The position numbers were made by a program, and so were the translations under genes. Shown here piece after piece: positions 17,210-27,734 of a stretch of DNA of 36,677 bases (position 1 is its first letter; each line of letters starts with the position of its first letter). The notes beneath the pieces are model-generated. The model was not told the origin of the DNA, did no database searches, and saw nothing but the letters and a program-made list of their open reading frames with translations. The DNA lies in contig NZ_WUWN01000012.1 in assembly GCF_009846865.1 (NCBI RefSeq), positions 1-36,677 on the forward strand, given 5' to 3'. Origin of the DNA: Puerhibacterium puerhi (GTDB taxonomy: Bacteria > Actinomycetota > Actinomycetes > Actinomycetales > Cellulomonadaceae).

Positions 17210-18430
17210 ATGACCGCCACCCTCGACACGCAGAACCAGGCTGTCGCCGCGACCCCCGGCGAGCGCGTGCTGCCGCCGCTGCAGATCGGCCCCATCACCG
17301 TGGACACCCCGGTGGTGCTGGCGCCGATGGCGGGCGTGACCAACACGGCCTTCCGCACCCTGTGCCGCGAGGCCGGCGCGTCGACCGGCCACCACCCCGG
17401 CCTGTACGTGGCCGAGATGGTCACCAGCCGCGCGCTGGTGGAGCGCAACCCCGAGGCGCTGCGGATCGTGACGTTCGGACCGGAGGAGCAGCCGCGCTCG
17501 GTGCAGGTCTACGGCGTCGACCCGGCGACCGTCGCGGCGGCCGTGCGGCTCATCGCCAGCGAGGACCGCGCGGACCACGTCGACCTCAACTTCGGCTGCC
17601 CGGTGCCCAAGGTGACCCGCAAGGGCGGCGGCGGCGCGCTGCCGTGGAAGCGGCAGCTGTTCACCGACATCGTGCGCGAGGCGGTCCGCGCGGCCGAGCC
17701 GTACGGCGTGCCGGTGACCGTCAAGATGCGCAAGGGCATCGACGAGGATCACCTCACCTACCTCGAGGCCGGCCGGATCGCCCAGGACGCGGGCGCGGCA
17801 GCGGTGGCGCTGCACGCGCGCACCGTCGCCCAGCACTACTCGGGCGAGGCCGAGTGGGAGGCGATCGCCCGGCTCAAGGAGGCGGTGACCCGGATCCCGG
17901 TGCTCGGCAACGGCGACATCTGGTCGGCCGACGACGCCATCCGTCTGGTCCGCGAGACAGGCGCCGACGGCGTCGTCGTGGGGCGCGGCTGCCAGGGCCG
18001 GCCGTGGCTGTTCGCCGACCTCGCCGCGGCGTTCCACGGCGAGGTCGTGCGGGTGCGCCCCGGGCTGCGCGAGGTGGCCGAGACGATCTACCGCCACGGC
18101 GAGCTGATGATCGAGTTCTTCGACGGCGACGAGGGCAAGGGCATGCGCGACCTGCGCAAGCACATGGCCTGGTACCTCAAGGGCTACGCCGTCGGCGGCG
18201 AGGCCCGGCACGCGCTGGCCATGGTCTCCACGCTCGCCGAGCTGCGCGAGCGGCTGGACGCCCTCGACCTGGACGCGCCCTACCCGGGGGAGGCCGCCGA
18301 GGGCCAGCGCGGGCGCGCCGGCTCGCCCAAGACGCCGCACCTGCCGTACGGCTGGCTCGACTCGCGCGAGCTCGACGCCGAGTGGGAGGCCAAGCTCCGC
18401 GAGGCGGAGCTGAGCGTCAGCGGCGGCTGA
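17210..18430 (+). CDS. dusB: tRNA-dihydrouridine synthase
   Basis: 406 aa FMN enzyme that reduces uridines in the tRNA D-loop. TIM-barrel start APMAGVTNTAFR (about 38-49), GLYVAEMVTSRAL, then the catalytic NFGCPVPKVTRKGGGGAL with Cys130, substrate-side KMRKGID and LHARTVAQHYSG, and the FMN phosphate site GADGVVVGRGCQGRPWLF. The C-terminal helical domain (about 300-406) carries KHMAWYLKGY. The C-terminus is longer than in E. coli DusB, which is usual in Actinobacteria. Start ATG 17210 fits the leaderless -10. Single gene between the amide operon and a convergent nucleotidase. Confidence 0.94.
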   Translation: MTATLDTQNQAVAATPGERVLPPLQIGPITVDTPVVLAPMAGVTNTAFRTLCREAGASTGHHPGLYVAEMVTSRALVERNPEALRIVTFGPEEQPRSVQVYGVDPATVAAAVRLIASEDRADHVDLNFGCPVPKVTRKGGGGALPWKRQLFTDIVREAVRAAEPYGVPVTVKMRKGIDEDHLTYLEAGRIAQDAGAAAVALHARTVAQHYSGEAEWEAIARLKEAVTRIPVLGNGDIWSADDAIRLVRETGADGVVVGRGCQGRPWLFADLAAAFHGEVVRVRPGLREVAETIYRHGELMIEFFDGDEGKGMRDLRKHMAWYLKGYAVGGEARHALAMVSTLAELRERLDALDLDAPYPGEAAEGQRGRAGSPKTPHLPYGWLDSRELDAEWEAKLREAELSVSGG

Positions 18431-18489
18431 CCCCACCAGCCATCCCGCTGCGGCGGGCACGCCGGCGACCGTCGGCGCCATCAAGCGGA

Positions 18490-18578
18490 GGAGGGCGGGA
18501 GCTCGCCCGGTCGTATCCATCCCGAAGTGGAGCGCCCCCTGGGGCGCGTGAACGCGACCGGGCGAGCTCTCGCCCTCC
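18490..18578. terminator. large inverted repeat between convergent dusB and nucleotidase genes
   Basis: 24-nt arms (18490-18513 and 18555-18578) pair with a single mismatch. The 41-nt loop holds its own 7-bp hairpin GCGCCCC-CT-GGGGCGC (18532-18547). Its position between two convergent stops fits a two-way terminator, but the size and nested structure are more than a terminator needs. Confidence 0.7.
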
Positions 18579-18602
18579 TGCGCTGCGACGTCAGCCGGAG
18601 CG

Positions 18603-20378
18603 TCAGGACACCGGCTGCCCGCCCACCGTCAACCACCAGGACTCGTCCCAGAAGTCGGCCGCGTCGATCGTGCCGCGGCCCTGGGCCCAGTCGATGAGCA
18701 GCTGGCGGATCTCCTGCTGCTCGTCGTACACGACGGGCGCGGAGGCGATGTGCGGGAACCCGCCGCCGCCCGAGCGGCGGTAGTTGTTGACGGCCACGAC
18801 CACCTGGGCGTCGTCGGCCAGCGGCGTGCCGTCGGCCAACGTCAGCTCGGTGACCCGCGAGCCGACCGGCTGCGCGAGGTCGACGGCGTAGCGCACGCCG
18901 GACAGCACGTCGAGGTTGTAGTCCGGGATGCCGCCGGCGCCCGTGTCGCGGTCGGGGTCGAACGTGCCGCCGGCCGGGACGGTCGCGAAGTACCGGTTGG
19001 AGTACTCCAGGTAGTCCTTCACCTGCGCGCCGGTCATCGTCACGGCCTGCAGCGTGTTGTCGTACACGTACAGCCCGGCGATGTCCTTGACCGACACGTC
19101 CCCGGCGGGGAACACCGCGGTGCGCGAGAACGGCGCGGCGATCGACAGCACCGGCAGGTCGGCGTACGCGGTGCCCTCGAGCGCGGCGTCGACGGTGTCG
19201 GTCTGCACCCGCTGGATGAAGTCGATGATCGGGGTGTCCTCGTACCGCGAGGTGGCCGCGGACAGCTCCTGCGTCGAGGTGGCGACCACCTGGTTGACGT
19301 AGTCGACGGTGGTGCGGTGCTGGGCGGCCACGAGGTCGAGGACCTTCGCCGACTCCGGGTAGTCCCGGGTGCGGATGGCCGTGGCCTCGGTCGAGCCGAC
19401 CTGCCACTTCCCGCGCACCTTGGCCAGCGACAGGTCGACCCGCGAGACCGTGGACCCGTACCGGTACGGCTGGGTGAGCAGCACCTCCTGGCCGGTCACC
19501 TCGTTGGTCACCACCTGCGACGGGCGGTCGAGGTGGGTGTGGCCGACGACCATGACGTCGATGCCCGGCACGGTGCGGGCGACGACGTCGGAGGCGTTCT
19601 CCGGCGGGGCGACGCTCTCGTCGTAGGACGAGGCGCCCGTGCCGGCGTGGGAGAGCACGACGACGACGTCGGCGCCGGCGGCGCGGACCCGCGGCACCCA
19701 CGTGCGGGCCGCCTCCACCATGTCCTGGAACTCCAGCCGGCCCTCGACGTTGGCCTTGTCCCAGATGGCGGAGCCCGGCGTGGTGAGGCCGAGGATGCCG
19801 ACGGTGACCGGCTTGTGCCCCTTGGCGTGCTTGCGCACGAGGGTGTACGGCGTCAGCGCCGGCTCGCCGGTGGTCGCGTCCAGCACGTTGGCGCCCAGGA
19901 GCGGGAAGTCGAGGTCGTCGGCGTAGGCGTCGAGCAGGTCGATCCCGTAGTTGAACTCGTGGTTGCCGACCACCTGGGCGTCGTAGCCGATGGCGTCGTA
20001 GGCGGCGGCCATCGGGTGCACCTCACCGGTCTCGTCGACCGGCTGCTGCACGGCGTAGTAGTAGCTCAGCGGCGTGCCCTGGATGGCGTCGCCGTTGTCG
20101 ACGACCAGCAGGCGGTCGTCGCCCACCTCGGCGCGCACGTCGTCGACGACGGAGGCGACGGAGGCCAGGCCCACGCGGTCGCCGGCGGTGTCGGCGTAGG
20201 GCGCGTCGCGGAAGTAGTCCCAGCTGGCCACGCGGCCGTGCAGGTCGGTGGTGGCGAGCATGGTCAGGTCCAGCGTGTCCGACGCCTTCGGCGGCGGTGC
20301 GGCGGCGGCCGGCAGCGCCGCGGCGCCGGAGGCGACCAGGAGCGCGGCGGTGACCGCTGCGGTGGATCGGGTCTTCAC
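18603..20378 (-). CDS. secreted 5'-nucleotidase / 2',3'-cyclic phosphodiesterase
   Basis: 591 aa exported metallophosphoesterase that releases phosphate from nucleotides outside the cell. Signal peptide (about 1-27, MKTRSTAAVTAALLVASGAA...). The two-metal site is complete: TTDLHG (D45, H47), VDNGDAIQG (D94 region, D97), VGNHEFNYG (N139, H140), LSHAGTG and GHTHLDRP. The C-terminal 5_nucleotid_C domain (about 390-560) holds FSRTAVFPAGDV, YVYDNTLQAV and VNNYRRSGGGGFP. No sortase motif or C-terminal helix is seen, so it is probably released. GTG 20378 has GGGGG about 9 nt upstream and gives the proper signal peptide. Long hairpins lie on both sides, so it is probably a single-gene unit. Confidence 0.93.
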   Translation of the reverse strand: MKTRSTAAVTAALLVASGAAALPAAAAPPPKASDTLDLTMLATTDLHGRVASWDYFRDAPYADTAGDRVGLASVASVVDDVRAEVGDDRLLVVDNGDAIQGTPLSYYYAVQQPVDETGEVHPMAAAYDAIGYDAQVVGNHEFNYGIDLLDAYADDLDFPLLGANVLDATTGEPALTPYTLVRKHAKGHKPVTVGILGLTTPGSAIWDKANVEGRLEFQDMVEAARTWVPRVRAAGADVVVVLSHAGTGASSYDESVAPPENASDVVARTVPGIDVMVVGHTHLDRPSQVVTNEVTGQEVLLTQPYRYGSTVSRVDLSLAKVRGKWQVGSTEATAIRTRDYPESAKVLDLVAAQHRTTVDYVNQVVATSTQELSAATSRYEDTPIIDFIQRVQTDTVDAALEGTAYADLPVLSIAAPFSRTAVFPAGDVSVKDIAGLYVYDNTLQAVTMTGAQVKDYLEYSNRYFATVPAGGTFDPDRDTGAGGIPDYNLDVLSGVRYAVDLAQPVGSRVTELTLADGTPLADDAQVVVAVNNYRRSGGGGFPHIASAPVVYDEQQEIRQLLIDWAQGRGTIDAADFWDESWWLTVGGQPVS

Positions 20379-20481
20379 AGGACGTCCCCCTCTGACGTGA
20401 CTGCGACCGGTGCGTCCGGCCGCGGTCACCCTAGGGGGCCCGGGTGACATCCAGGTGACGCGCAGCACACCGCCGGGCGAC

Positions 20482-20510
20482 GGAGGGCCGAGCTCCGCCG
20501 CCGGCCCTCC
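20482..20510. terminator. 9-bp perfect hairpin
   Basis: GGAGGGCCG (20482-20490) pairs perfectly with CGGCCCTCC (20502-20510). It is the second of two consecutive hairpins downstream of the alpha-glucosidase on the minus strand. Confidence 0.55.
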
Positions 20511-20566
20511 GAGCGTCGTGGCTCCCCGGCCTCCGAGCTCGGGAGGCCGGGAAACCACGACACTCG
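20510..20566 (-). terminator. long imperfect hairpin after the alpha-glucosidase
   Basis: 26-nt arms (about 20510-20535 and 20541-20566) match at 22 of 26 positions around a 5-nt loop, 16 bp past the glucosidase stop. It is likely that gene's terminator. Confidence 0.7.
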
Positions 20567-20582
20567 CGGGGCCCGGGGCCGG

Positions 20583-22325
<1,743 letters not shown>

Positions 22326-22415
22326 GCTTCTCCTTCGCGACGTGCGGGGAACGGCTCCGGTCGATCCTTTCACCCGCCCCGCTGCCACGACGACCGGGAC
22401 GTCACAGGCCGTCGA

Positions 22416-22421
22416 TAGGCT
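22416..22421 (+). promoter_or_regulatory. -10 of leaderless dgt
   Basis: TAGGCT ends 7 nt before GTG 22429; same arrangement as at dnaG. Confidence 0.65.
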
Positions 22422-22428
22422 GAGGCCC

Positions 22429-23772
22429 GTGCAGACCTTCGAGCCCGTGCCGTTCGAGCAGGGCGCGTTCGACCCCGAGGTGCTCGGCCGCGTGCCGCGC
22501 CCGGCGCTCGGGGAGGAGGCGACGCCGTCGTACGGCGACGCTGACGTCGAGCGGTACTGGCCCGAGCCGCCGAAGAAGCGCTCGCGCACGCCGTTCGAGC
22601 GCGACCGCGCCCGCGTCGTGCACTCCTCGGCCATGCGGCGCCTGGGGGCCAAGACGCAGGTGCTCGCCCCGGGCACCGACGACTTCGTGCGCACCCGGCT
22701 GACCCACTCCCTGGAGGTGGCGCAGGTGGGCCGCGAGATGGGGCGCGCCCTGGGCTGCGATCCCGACCTCGTCGACACCGCGTGCCTCACCCACGACCTC
22801 GGCCACCCGCCGTTCGGGCACAACGGCGAGCGGGCGCTGGCCGAGCTGAGCGAGACCATCGGCGGGTTCGAGGGCAACGCCCAGACGTTGCGGCTGCTCA
22901 CCCGGCTGGAGCCGAAGATCTTCACCGACGACGGCCGGCCGGTCGGGCTCAACCTGACGCGCGCGTCGCTGGACGCGAGCGTCAAGTACCCGTGGGCCTA
23001 CGGGCGCGGGCCGCGCCGCCCGGACGGCAGCGTCTCGCCGAAGTTCGGCGTCTACCCCGACGACGAGCCGGTCTTCGCGTGGCTGCGCCGCGGCGCCCCG
23101 CACGGCGTCAAGGCGATGGAGGCGCAGGTCATGGACCTCGCCGACGACATCAGCTACTCCGTGCACGACGTCGAGGACGCCGTCGTCGGCGGTCGCCTCG
23201 ACCTGGCGCTGCTCGAGGACGCGGGGGAGCGGGCGCGCGTGGCCGCCGCCGTCCGGGCCTGGTACGGCGACTGGCACCCGGCCGACGGGATCGAGGACGC
23301 GCTCCAGCGGCTGCGCGCCGACGGCCTGCTCATGACCGACTTCGACGGCTCGCGGCGCGCGCTGGCCCGGCTCAAGGACCTCACCAGCTCGCTCATCGGG
23401 CGGTTCAGCGGCGCCGCGCAGCAGGCCACGCGCGAACAGTTCGGTGACGGGCCGCTCACCCGGTACGCCGCCCAGCTCGTGGTGCCGGAGGAGACGCAGC
23501 TGGAGATCCTCGCCCTCAAGGGCGTGGCCGTCACCTACGTGATGGCGCCGCGCGAGCGCGAGCCGGTCTACCAGGCACAGCGCGAGATCGTCGCGGACCT
23601 GGTCAAGGTGCTGTCGGACCGCGCCCCCGACGCGCTCGAGCCGCCCTTCGCCGCCGACTGGTCCGCCGCGGCCGACGACGGCGAGCGGCTGCGGGTGGTG
23701 GTCGACCAGGTGGCGTCGCTCACCGACGTCTCGGCGACGCAGTGGCACGCGCGGCTGGTGCGCGGGCGCTGA
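22429..23772 (+). CDS. dgt: deoxyguanosinetriphosphate triphosphohydrolase-like protein
   Basis: 447 aa HD-domain dNTP triphosphohydrolase. Motifs: SSAMRRLGAKTQV, RTRLTHSLEVAQVG (H93), CLTHDLGHPPFGHNGERAL (H122, D123) and MDLADDISYSVHDVEDAV, which together give the H..HD..D metal site. The enzyme removes triphosphate from dGTP or other dNTPs and so controls the nucleotide pool. Length and the N-terminal YWPEPPKKRSRTPFERDRARV segment fit the actinobacterial type. GTG 22429 is fixed by the leaderless promoter. It lies 72 bp upstream of dnaG, a neighbourhood that is common in Actinobacteria, and both carry matching promoters. Confidence 0.93.
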   Translation: MQTFEPVPFEQGAFDPEVLGRVPRPALGEEATPSYGDADVERYWPEPPKKRSRTPFERDRARVVHSSAMRRLGAKTQVLAPGTDDFVRTRLTHSLEVAQVGREMGRALGCDPDLVDTACLTHDLGHPPFGHNGERALAELSETIGGFEGNAQTLRLLTRLEPKIFTDDGRPVGLNLTRASLDASVKYPWAYGRGPRRPDGSVSPKFGVYPDDEPVFAWLRRGAPHGVKAMEAQVMDLADDISYSVHDVEDAVVGGRLDLALLEDAGERARVAAAVRAWYGDWHPADGIEDALQRLRADGLLMTDFDGSRRALARLKDLTSSLIGRFSGAAQQATREQFGDGPLTRYAAQLVVPEETQLEILALKGVAVTYVMAPREREPVYQAQREIVADLVKVLSDRAPDALEPPFAADWSAAADDGERLRVVVDQVASLTDVSATQWHARLVRGR

Positions 23773-23831
23773 GGCCGCGGCCCGCCCCCGCGCGCCCCGG
23801 CGCCCCGGCCGGGCGCGTCCCCGGCGAGGCC

Positions 23832-23837
23832 TAGACT
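23832..23837 (+). promoter_or_regulatory. -10 of leaderless dnaG
   Basis: TAGACT ends 7 nt before GTG 23845. No Shine-Dalgarno is present. Confidence 0.65.
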
Positions 23838-23844
23838 CTGCCCC

Positions 23845-25836
23845 GTGGCGGGGCTGATCAAGCGGGAGGACGTGGAGGCGGTGCGCGAGCGCGCCCGCAT
23901 CGACGAGATCGTCTCGCAGCACGTCACGCTCAAGGGCGCGGGCGTCGGCTCGCTCAAGGGCCTGTGCCCCTTCCACGACGAGCGCACCCCGTCCTTCCAC
24001 GTGCGCCCCGGCGTGGGGCGCTGGCACTGCTTCGGCTGCGGCGAGGGCGGCGACGTCATCTCGTTCGTGCAGAAGATCGACGGGATGAGCTTCACCGAGG
24101 CCGTCGAGTACCTCGCCGACCGGGTGGGCGTCCAGCTGCGGTACGAGGACTCGCGCACCGGGTCGGCCTCCGCGCCGGCCCGCCGGGAGGAGCCCGGCCG
24201 CCGTCAGCGGCTGCTCGAGGCGCACCGCGTGGCGGCCGAGTTCTACGCCGAGCAGCTCTTCGGCCCCGGCGCCGCGGCGGGCCGCAAGTTCCTGGCCGAG
24301 CGCAGCTTCGACCGGGCCGACGCCGAGCGGTTCGGCGTCGGGTTCGCCCCGACCGGCTGGGACTCGCTGACCCGCCACCTGCAGGGCAAGGGCTTCACGC
24401 AGGCCGAGCTCGTGGCGGCCGGCCTGGTCAGCCAGGGGCAGCGCGGCGTCTACGACCGGTTCCGCGGCCGCCTGGTGTGGCCGATCCGCGACACCACCGG
24501 CGCCGTCATCGGGTTCGGCGCGCGCCGGCTGTTCGAGGAGGACCAGGGCCCCAAGTACCTCAACACCCCCGAGACGTCGCTGTACAAGAAGTCGCAGGTG
24601 CTCTACGGCATCGACCTGGCCAAGAAGGCGATCGCCCAGAGCAAGCGCGTGGTGATCGTCGAGGGCTACACCGACGTGATGGCCGCGCACCTGTCCGGCG
24701 TCGAGGTCGCCGTGGCCACCTGCGGCACGGCGTTCGGCCCGGACCACGCCCGTGTGGTGCGCCGCCTGCTCGGCGACTACTCCGCCGGCGGCGGCCTGCA
24801 GCTGGCGTCCGGCCAGTCGCTCGGCGGCGAGGTCATCTTCACGTTCGACGGCGACGCCGCCGGCCAGAAGGCGGCCGTGCGGGCCTTCGGCGAGGACCAG
24901 CGCTTCCACGCCCAGACGTTCGTGGCCGTCGAGCCGAGCGGCATGGACCCGTGCGACCTGCGCATGGCCCGGGGTCCGCAGGCGGTCAAGGCCCTGGTGG
25001 ACGGGCGCGTGCCGCTGTTCGAGTTCGTCATCCGCACCACGCTGGGCGGCTACGACCTCGACACCGTCGAGGGCCGCGTCGGCGCGCTGCGCGCCGCGGC
25101 GCCGCTGGTCGCCGGCATCCGCGACCGGGCGATGCAGCTCGGCTACGCGCGCAACCTGGCGCGCTGGATCGGCATCGACACCGAGGAGGTGCGCCGCGAG
25201 GTCTCCCGCGCGGCCTCCACGCCCGGGCCGGTGCAGCGCCGCGGGCAGGACGGTCGCGGGCACGACTCCCGCGGGCAGGACCCCCGCGGCGGCCGGCCGG
25301 GCCCGGGGGAGGCCGCCGCGCCCGACGGCGGCGCGGCCGCCGCGCCCGTGCTGCCGATGCCGGACCCGCGCGACCCGGTGGCCCAGACCGAGCGGCTGGC
25401 CCTGGTCGCCGTGCTGCAGTACCCCCAGCACGTGCCGGACGCGTTCGACGCGCTGGGCGAGGACGCCTTCGGCGTGCCGGCCTGGCGCGCGGTGCACGCG
25501 GCGGTCCGCGCGGCCGGCGGCGTCGTCGCCGGGCGCGGGCTGCCCGGCGGGCGCTGGATCGAGGCGGTCGTCGAGCAGGCGCCGGCCACCGTGGCCCCGC
25601 TCGTCGACGAGCTCGCCGTGGCGCCGCTGCCCGAGGACCGCGAGGACGTCATCGCGCGCTACGTCTCCGACGTCGTGCGCGCCGTGCAGGACCTCGGGCT
25701 GACCCGCCGGATCGCCGACGCCAAGAGCCGCCTGCAGCGGCTCGACCCGGGCGCCGACCCCGACGCCTACCGGGCCGCGTTCGAGGCGCTGCTGCAGATG
25801 GAGGCCGAGCGCCGCACGCTGCGCGAGCCCGCCTGA
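23845..25836 (+). CDS. dnaG: DNA primase
   Basis: 663 aa primase that makes RNA primers for replication. N-terminal CHC2 zinc finger with C41, H44, C62 and C65 (CPFHDERTPSFHV to WHCFGCGEGGD). Core: RFRGRLVWPIRD and GFGARRL; Toprim acidic site at VIVEGYTDVMAAH (about 269-281) and FTFDGDAAGQ (about 332-341), with the intervening CGTAFGPDHARVVRRLL. A low-complexity Gly/Arg/Pro/Asp linker (about 455-505) separates the C-terminal helicase-binding domain. The stretch DYSAGGGLQLASGQSLGGEV between Toprim strands appears longer than in E. coli DnaG. The stop is 7 bp from the convergent TetR stop. Confidence 0.96.
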   Translation: MAGLIKREDVEAVRERARIDEIVSQHVTLKGAGVGSLKGLCPFHDERTPSFHVRPGVGRWHCFGCGEGGDVISFVQKIDGMSFTEAVEYLADRVGVQLRYEDSRTGSASAPARREEPGRRQRLLEAHRVAAEFYAEQLFGPGAAAGRKFLAERSFDRADAERFGVGFAPTGWDSLTRHLQGKGFTQAELVAAGLVSQGQRGVYDRFRGRLVWPIRDTTGAVIGFGARRLFEEDQGPKYLNTPETSLYKKSQVLYGIDLAKKAIAQSKRVVIVEGYTDVMAAHLSGVEVAVATCGTAFGPDHARVVRRLLGDYSAGGGLQLASGQSLGGEVIFTFDGDAAGQKAAVRAFGEDQRFHAQTFVAVEPSGMDPCDLRMARGPQAVKALVDGRVPLFEFVIRTTLGGYDLDTVEGRVGALRAAAPLVAGIRDRAMQLGYARNLARWIGIDTEEVRREVSRAASTPGPVQRRGQDGRGHDSRGQDPRGGRPGPGEAAAPDGGAAAAPVLPMPDPRDPVAQTERLALVAVLQYPQHVPDAFDALGEDAFGVPAWRAVHAAVRAAGGVVAGRGLPGGRWIEAVVEQAPATVAPLVDELAVAPLPEDREDVIARYVSDVVRAVQDLGLTRRIADAKSRLQRLDPGADPDAYRAAFEALLQMEAERRTLREPA

Positions 25837-25843
25837 CGGGCGG

Positions 25844-26545
25844 TCAGTCGCCGGGCAGCGACGCCGCGAGGGCGTCGAGGATCACGCCCAGCCCGTACTC
25901 GAACTCGTCGCCGAAGTCGTAGCCGGGCTGCATGACGTGCTCGACCGCCAGCTCCGTCATGCGGGGGAAGTCCCCCGAGGAGAACTGCGCGGCGATCGCC
26001 TCGGCGACCTGCGGCGCCGAGCCGGCGTCGAACGGCAGCGCAGCCTCCTGCACCGCGAAGCCGTAGACGAACGCGTCCAGCAGCGCGTAGGCGTGCGCCG
26101 TCATCGGGACCGAGAAGCCGGCGTCGCGCAGCGTCGCCAGCACCGCCTCGTGGTGGCGCAGGTTCGCGGGCCCGGGCACCGCGCGCGACTCCAGCAGCGG
26201 CACGGCCCACGGGTGCCGGCGCAGCACGCTCCGGGCCGAGCGGGCCCGCCGCGCCAGCTCGGCCCGCCAGTCGCCGCCTGGCTCCGGCAGCTCCATCTCG
26301 CCGAACACGACGTCGACGATGCCGTCCAGGATCGCGTCCTTGCCGGCGACGTGGTGGTACAGCGACATGGGCTTGACGTCGAGCGCCTGTGCCAGCGACC
26401 GCATCGTGAGGGCCGCCAGCCCCTGCTCGTCGGCGATGGCCACCGCGCGGGCGAGCACGCGCTCGCGGGTGAGCGGGGCGCGCGGCCCCGCGGGTCCCGG
26501 GGTCGCGCCTCCCGTGCCTGCGCCCGCACTCGTCCCGTGCACCAC
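25844..26545 (-). CDS. TetR-family transcriptional regulator
   Basis: 233 aa repressor. A Gly/Ala/Pro-rich leader (1-24) precedes the DNA-binding domain: [20 protein letters not shown], then the helix-turn-helix [20 protein letters not shown] (about 46-65) with [13 protein letters not shown]. The C-terminal half matches the TetR_C_1-type ligand domain ([30 protein letters not shown]). GTG 26545 is preceded by AGGGGG; GTG 26542 next to it is equivalent. It is divergent from a quinone-reductase-like gene with 98 bp between, which holds an inverted repeat. Typical drug- or electrophile-responsive pair; the inducer is unknown. Confidence 0.88.
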   Translation of the reverse strand: MVHGTSAGAGTGGATPGPAGPRAPLTRERVLARAVAIADEQGLAALTMRSLAQALDVKPMSLYHHVAGKDAILDGIVDVVFGEMELPEPGGDWRAELARRARSARSVLRRHPWAVPLLESRAVPGPANLRHHEAVLATLRDAGFSVPMTAHAYALLDAFVYGFAVQEAALPFDAGSAPQVAEAIAAQFSSGDFPRMTELAVEHVMQPGYDFGDEFEYGLGVILDALAASLPGD

Positions 26546-26566
26546 CTGCGTTGCCCCCTTCCCGAA

Positions 26567-26604
26567 CCGTACTTTGTCAGGCTACCGTGACTTACTAAGT
26601 ACGG
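26567..26604. promoter_or_regulatory. inverted repeat operator candidate between tetR and oxidoreductase
   Basis: Perfect 8-bp arms CCGTACTT (26567-26574) and AAGTACGG (26597-26604) enclose 22 bp that also contain GTCA/TGAC. A -35-like TTGTCA (26574-26579) for the plus-strand gene lies inside, so a repressor bound here could control both directions. Confidence 0.6.
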
Positions 26605-26643
26605 CTGCGCATCCCGCCCGGCCGGCGGCGCGAGGAGCGAGCG

Positions 26644-27687
26644 ATGTCTTCCCACCTGACTTCCCAGCCGGCCTCGGGCGATCCGGCCCCCGGCCCCGCA
26701 GCCCCCGCCGCCGGCCTGGCGACGATGCGCGCCGCGGTCCGCGAGCGGTACGGGGACCCGGACGTGGTGCACCTCGGGCAGGTCCCGCGCCCGCGGCCGG
26801 GCGCCGGCGAGGTGCTCGTCGAGGTCCGCGCGGCGGGCCTGGACCGCGGCACCCTCCACCTGCTGACCGGCCTGCCGCTGCTCGGCCGCCTCGCCTTCGG
26901 CCTCCGCCGCCCGCGCGACCCCGTGCTCGGCATGGAGCTGGCCGGCACCGTCGTCGCCGTCGGCCCGAAGGTCACCCGCTTCGCCGTCGGCGACGAGGTC
27001 TACGGCACCGGCCGCGGGTCCTTCGCGGAGCTGGCCGTCGCGGCCGAGGGCCGGTTGGCCCGCAAGCCGGCCACCCTGAGCTGGGCGCAGGCGGCGGTGG
27101 TGCCCGTGTCGGGGTGCACCGCCCTGCAGGCCCTCGACCTCGCGCGGGCCGCCGCCGGCCACGACGTCCTGGTGACCGGCGCCTCCGGCGGGGTCGGCAG
27201 CTTCGCCGCGCAGCTCGCCGCGGCGCGTGGCGCGCGGGTCACCGGCGTCACGAGCCCCGCCAAGACCGACCTCGTCGCCTCGTGGGGCGTCGACGTGCTC
27301 GACCGCACCGAGCAGGACTGGGCCGACGGCACGCGCCGGTGGGACGTGGTCCTCGACGTCGCCGGCAACCCGCCGGTGTCCCGGCTGCGCCGCGCGCTGG
27401 TGCCGGGCGGCACGGCCGTCATCGTCGGCGGCGAGGAGGGCGGCCGGGTCACCGGCGGCCTGGGGCGGCAGCTCTCGGCGCTCGTGGTCTCGCCGTTCGT
27501 CCGGGAGCGGCTCGCCCTGGTGCTCGGCGCCGCCCGCGCCGCCGACCTGGACCGCCTGACCGCGCTGCTGGAGGCCGGCGACGTCGTCCCCGCGCTGCAC
27601 CGCACGTACCCGCTGGCGCAGGCGGCCGAGGCGATCCGCGCGCTGGCGGCCGGGACGGTCCGCGGGAAGGTCGCGGTCGCGCCCTGA
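26644..27687 (+). CDS. zinc-independent NADPH:quinone oxidoreductase-like protein (MDR family)
   Basis: 347 aa medium-chain dehydrogenase/reductase. GroES-like catalytic domain (about 28-150: MRAAVRERYGDPDVVHLGQV, GMELAGTVVAVGPKVTRFAVG) and NADPH Rossmann fold starting VTGASGGVGSFAAQLAAARG (about 178-197). Cys/His zinc ligands of alcohol dehydrogenases are lacking, so it fits the quinone reductase/zeta-crystallin branch. ATG 26644 has GAGGAG about 7 nt upstream; an Ala/Pro-rich leader of about 27 residues precedes the usual start, and ATG 26725 (MRAAV) is an alternative. It is probably repressed by the divergent TetR protein. The natural substrate is unknown. Confidence 0.87.
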   Translation: MSSHLTSQPASGDPAPGPAAPAAGLATMRAAVRERYGDPDVVHLGQVPRPRPGAGEVLVEVRAAGLDRGTLHLLTGLPLLGRLAFGLRRPRDPVLGMELAGTVVAVGPKVTRFAVGDEVYGTGRGSFAELAVAAEGRLARKPATLSWAQAAVVPVSGCTALQALDLARAAAGHDVLVTGASGGVGSFAAQLAAARGARVTGVTSPAKTDLVASWGVDVLDRTEQDWADGTRRWDVVLDVAGNPPVSRLRRALVPGGTAVIVGGEEGGRVTGGLGRQLSALVVSPFVRERLALVLGAARAADLDRLTALLEAGDVVPALHRTYPLAQAAEAIRALAAGTVRGKVAVAP

Positions 27688-27722
27688 GCGCCGGACGACG
27701 TGCCGCCCGGCCGGCGGGCCGC

Positions 27723-27728
27723 CACACT
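27723..27728 (+). promoter_or_regulatory. possible -10 of leaderless dinB2-like gene
   Basis: CACACT ends 6 nt before ATG 27735; the same hexamer at the same distance precedes the amino acid binding lipoprotein on the other strand. Confidence 0.4.
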
Positions 27729-27734
27729 CGTGCC

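Noticed and set aside
15344-18520. 1058-aa minus-strand open frame over the amide operon and dusB
   Set aside because: Antisense shadow; the repeat it contains (SSVVA) is the reverse reading of the ATTDD array.
22402-25497. 1031-aa minus-strand frame over dgt and dnaG
   Set aside because: Antisense of two core genes, low-complexity, no start signal.
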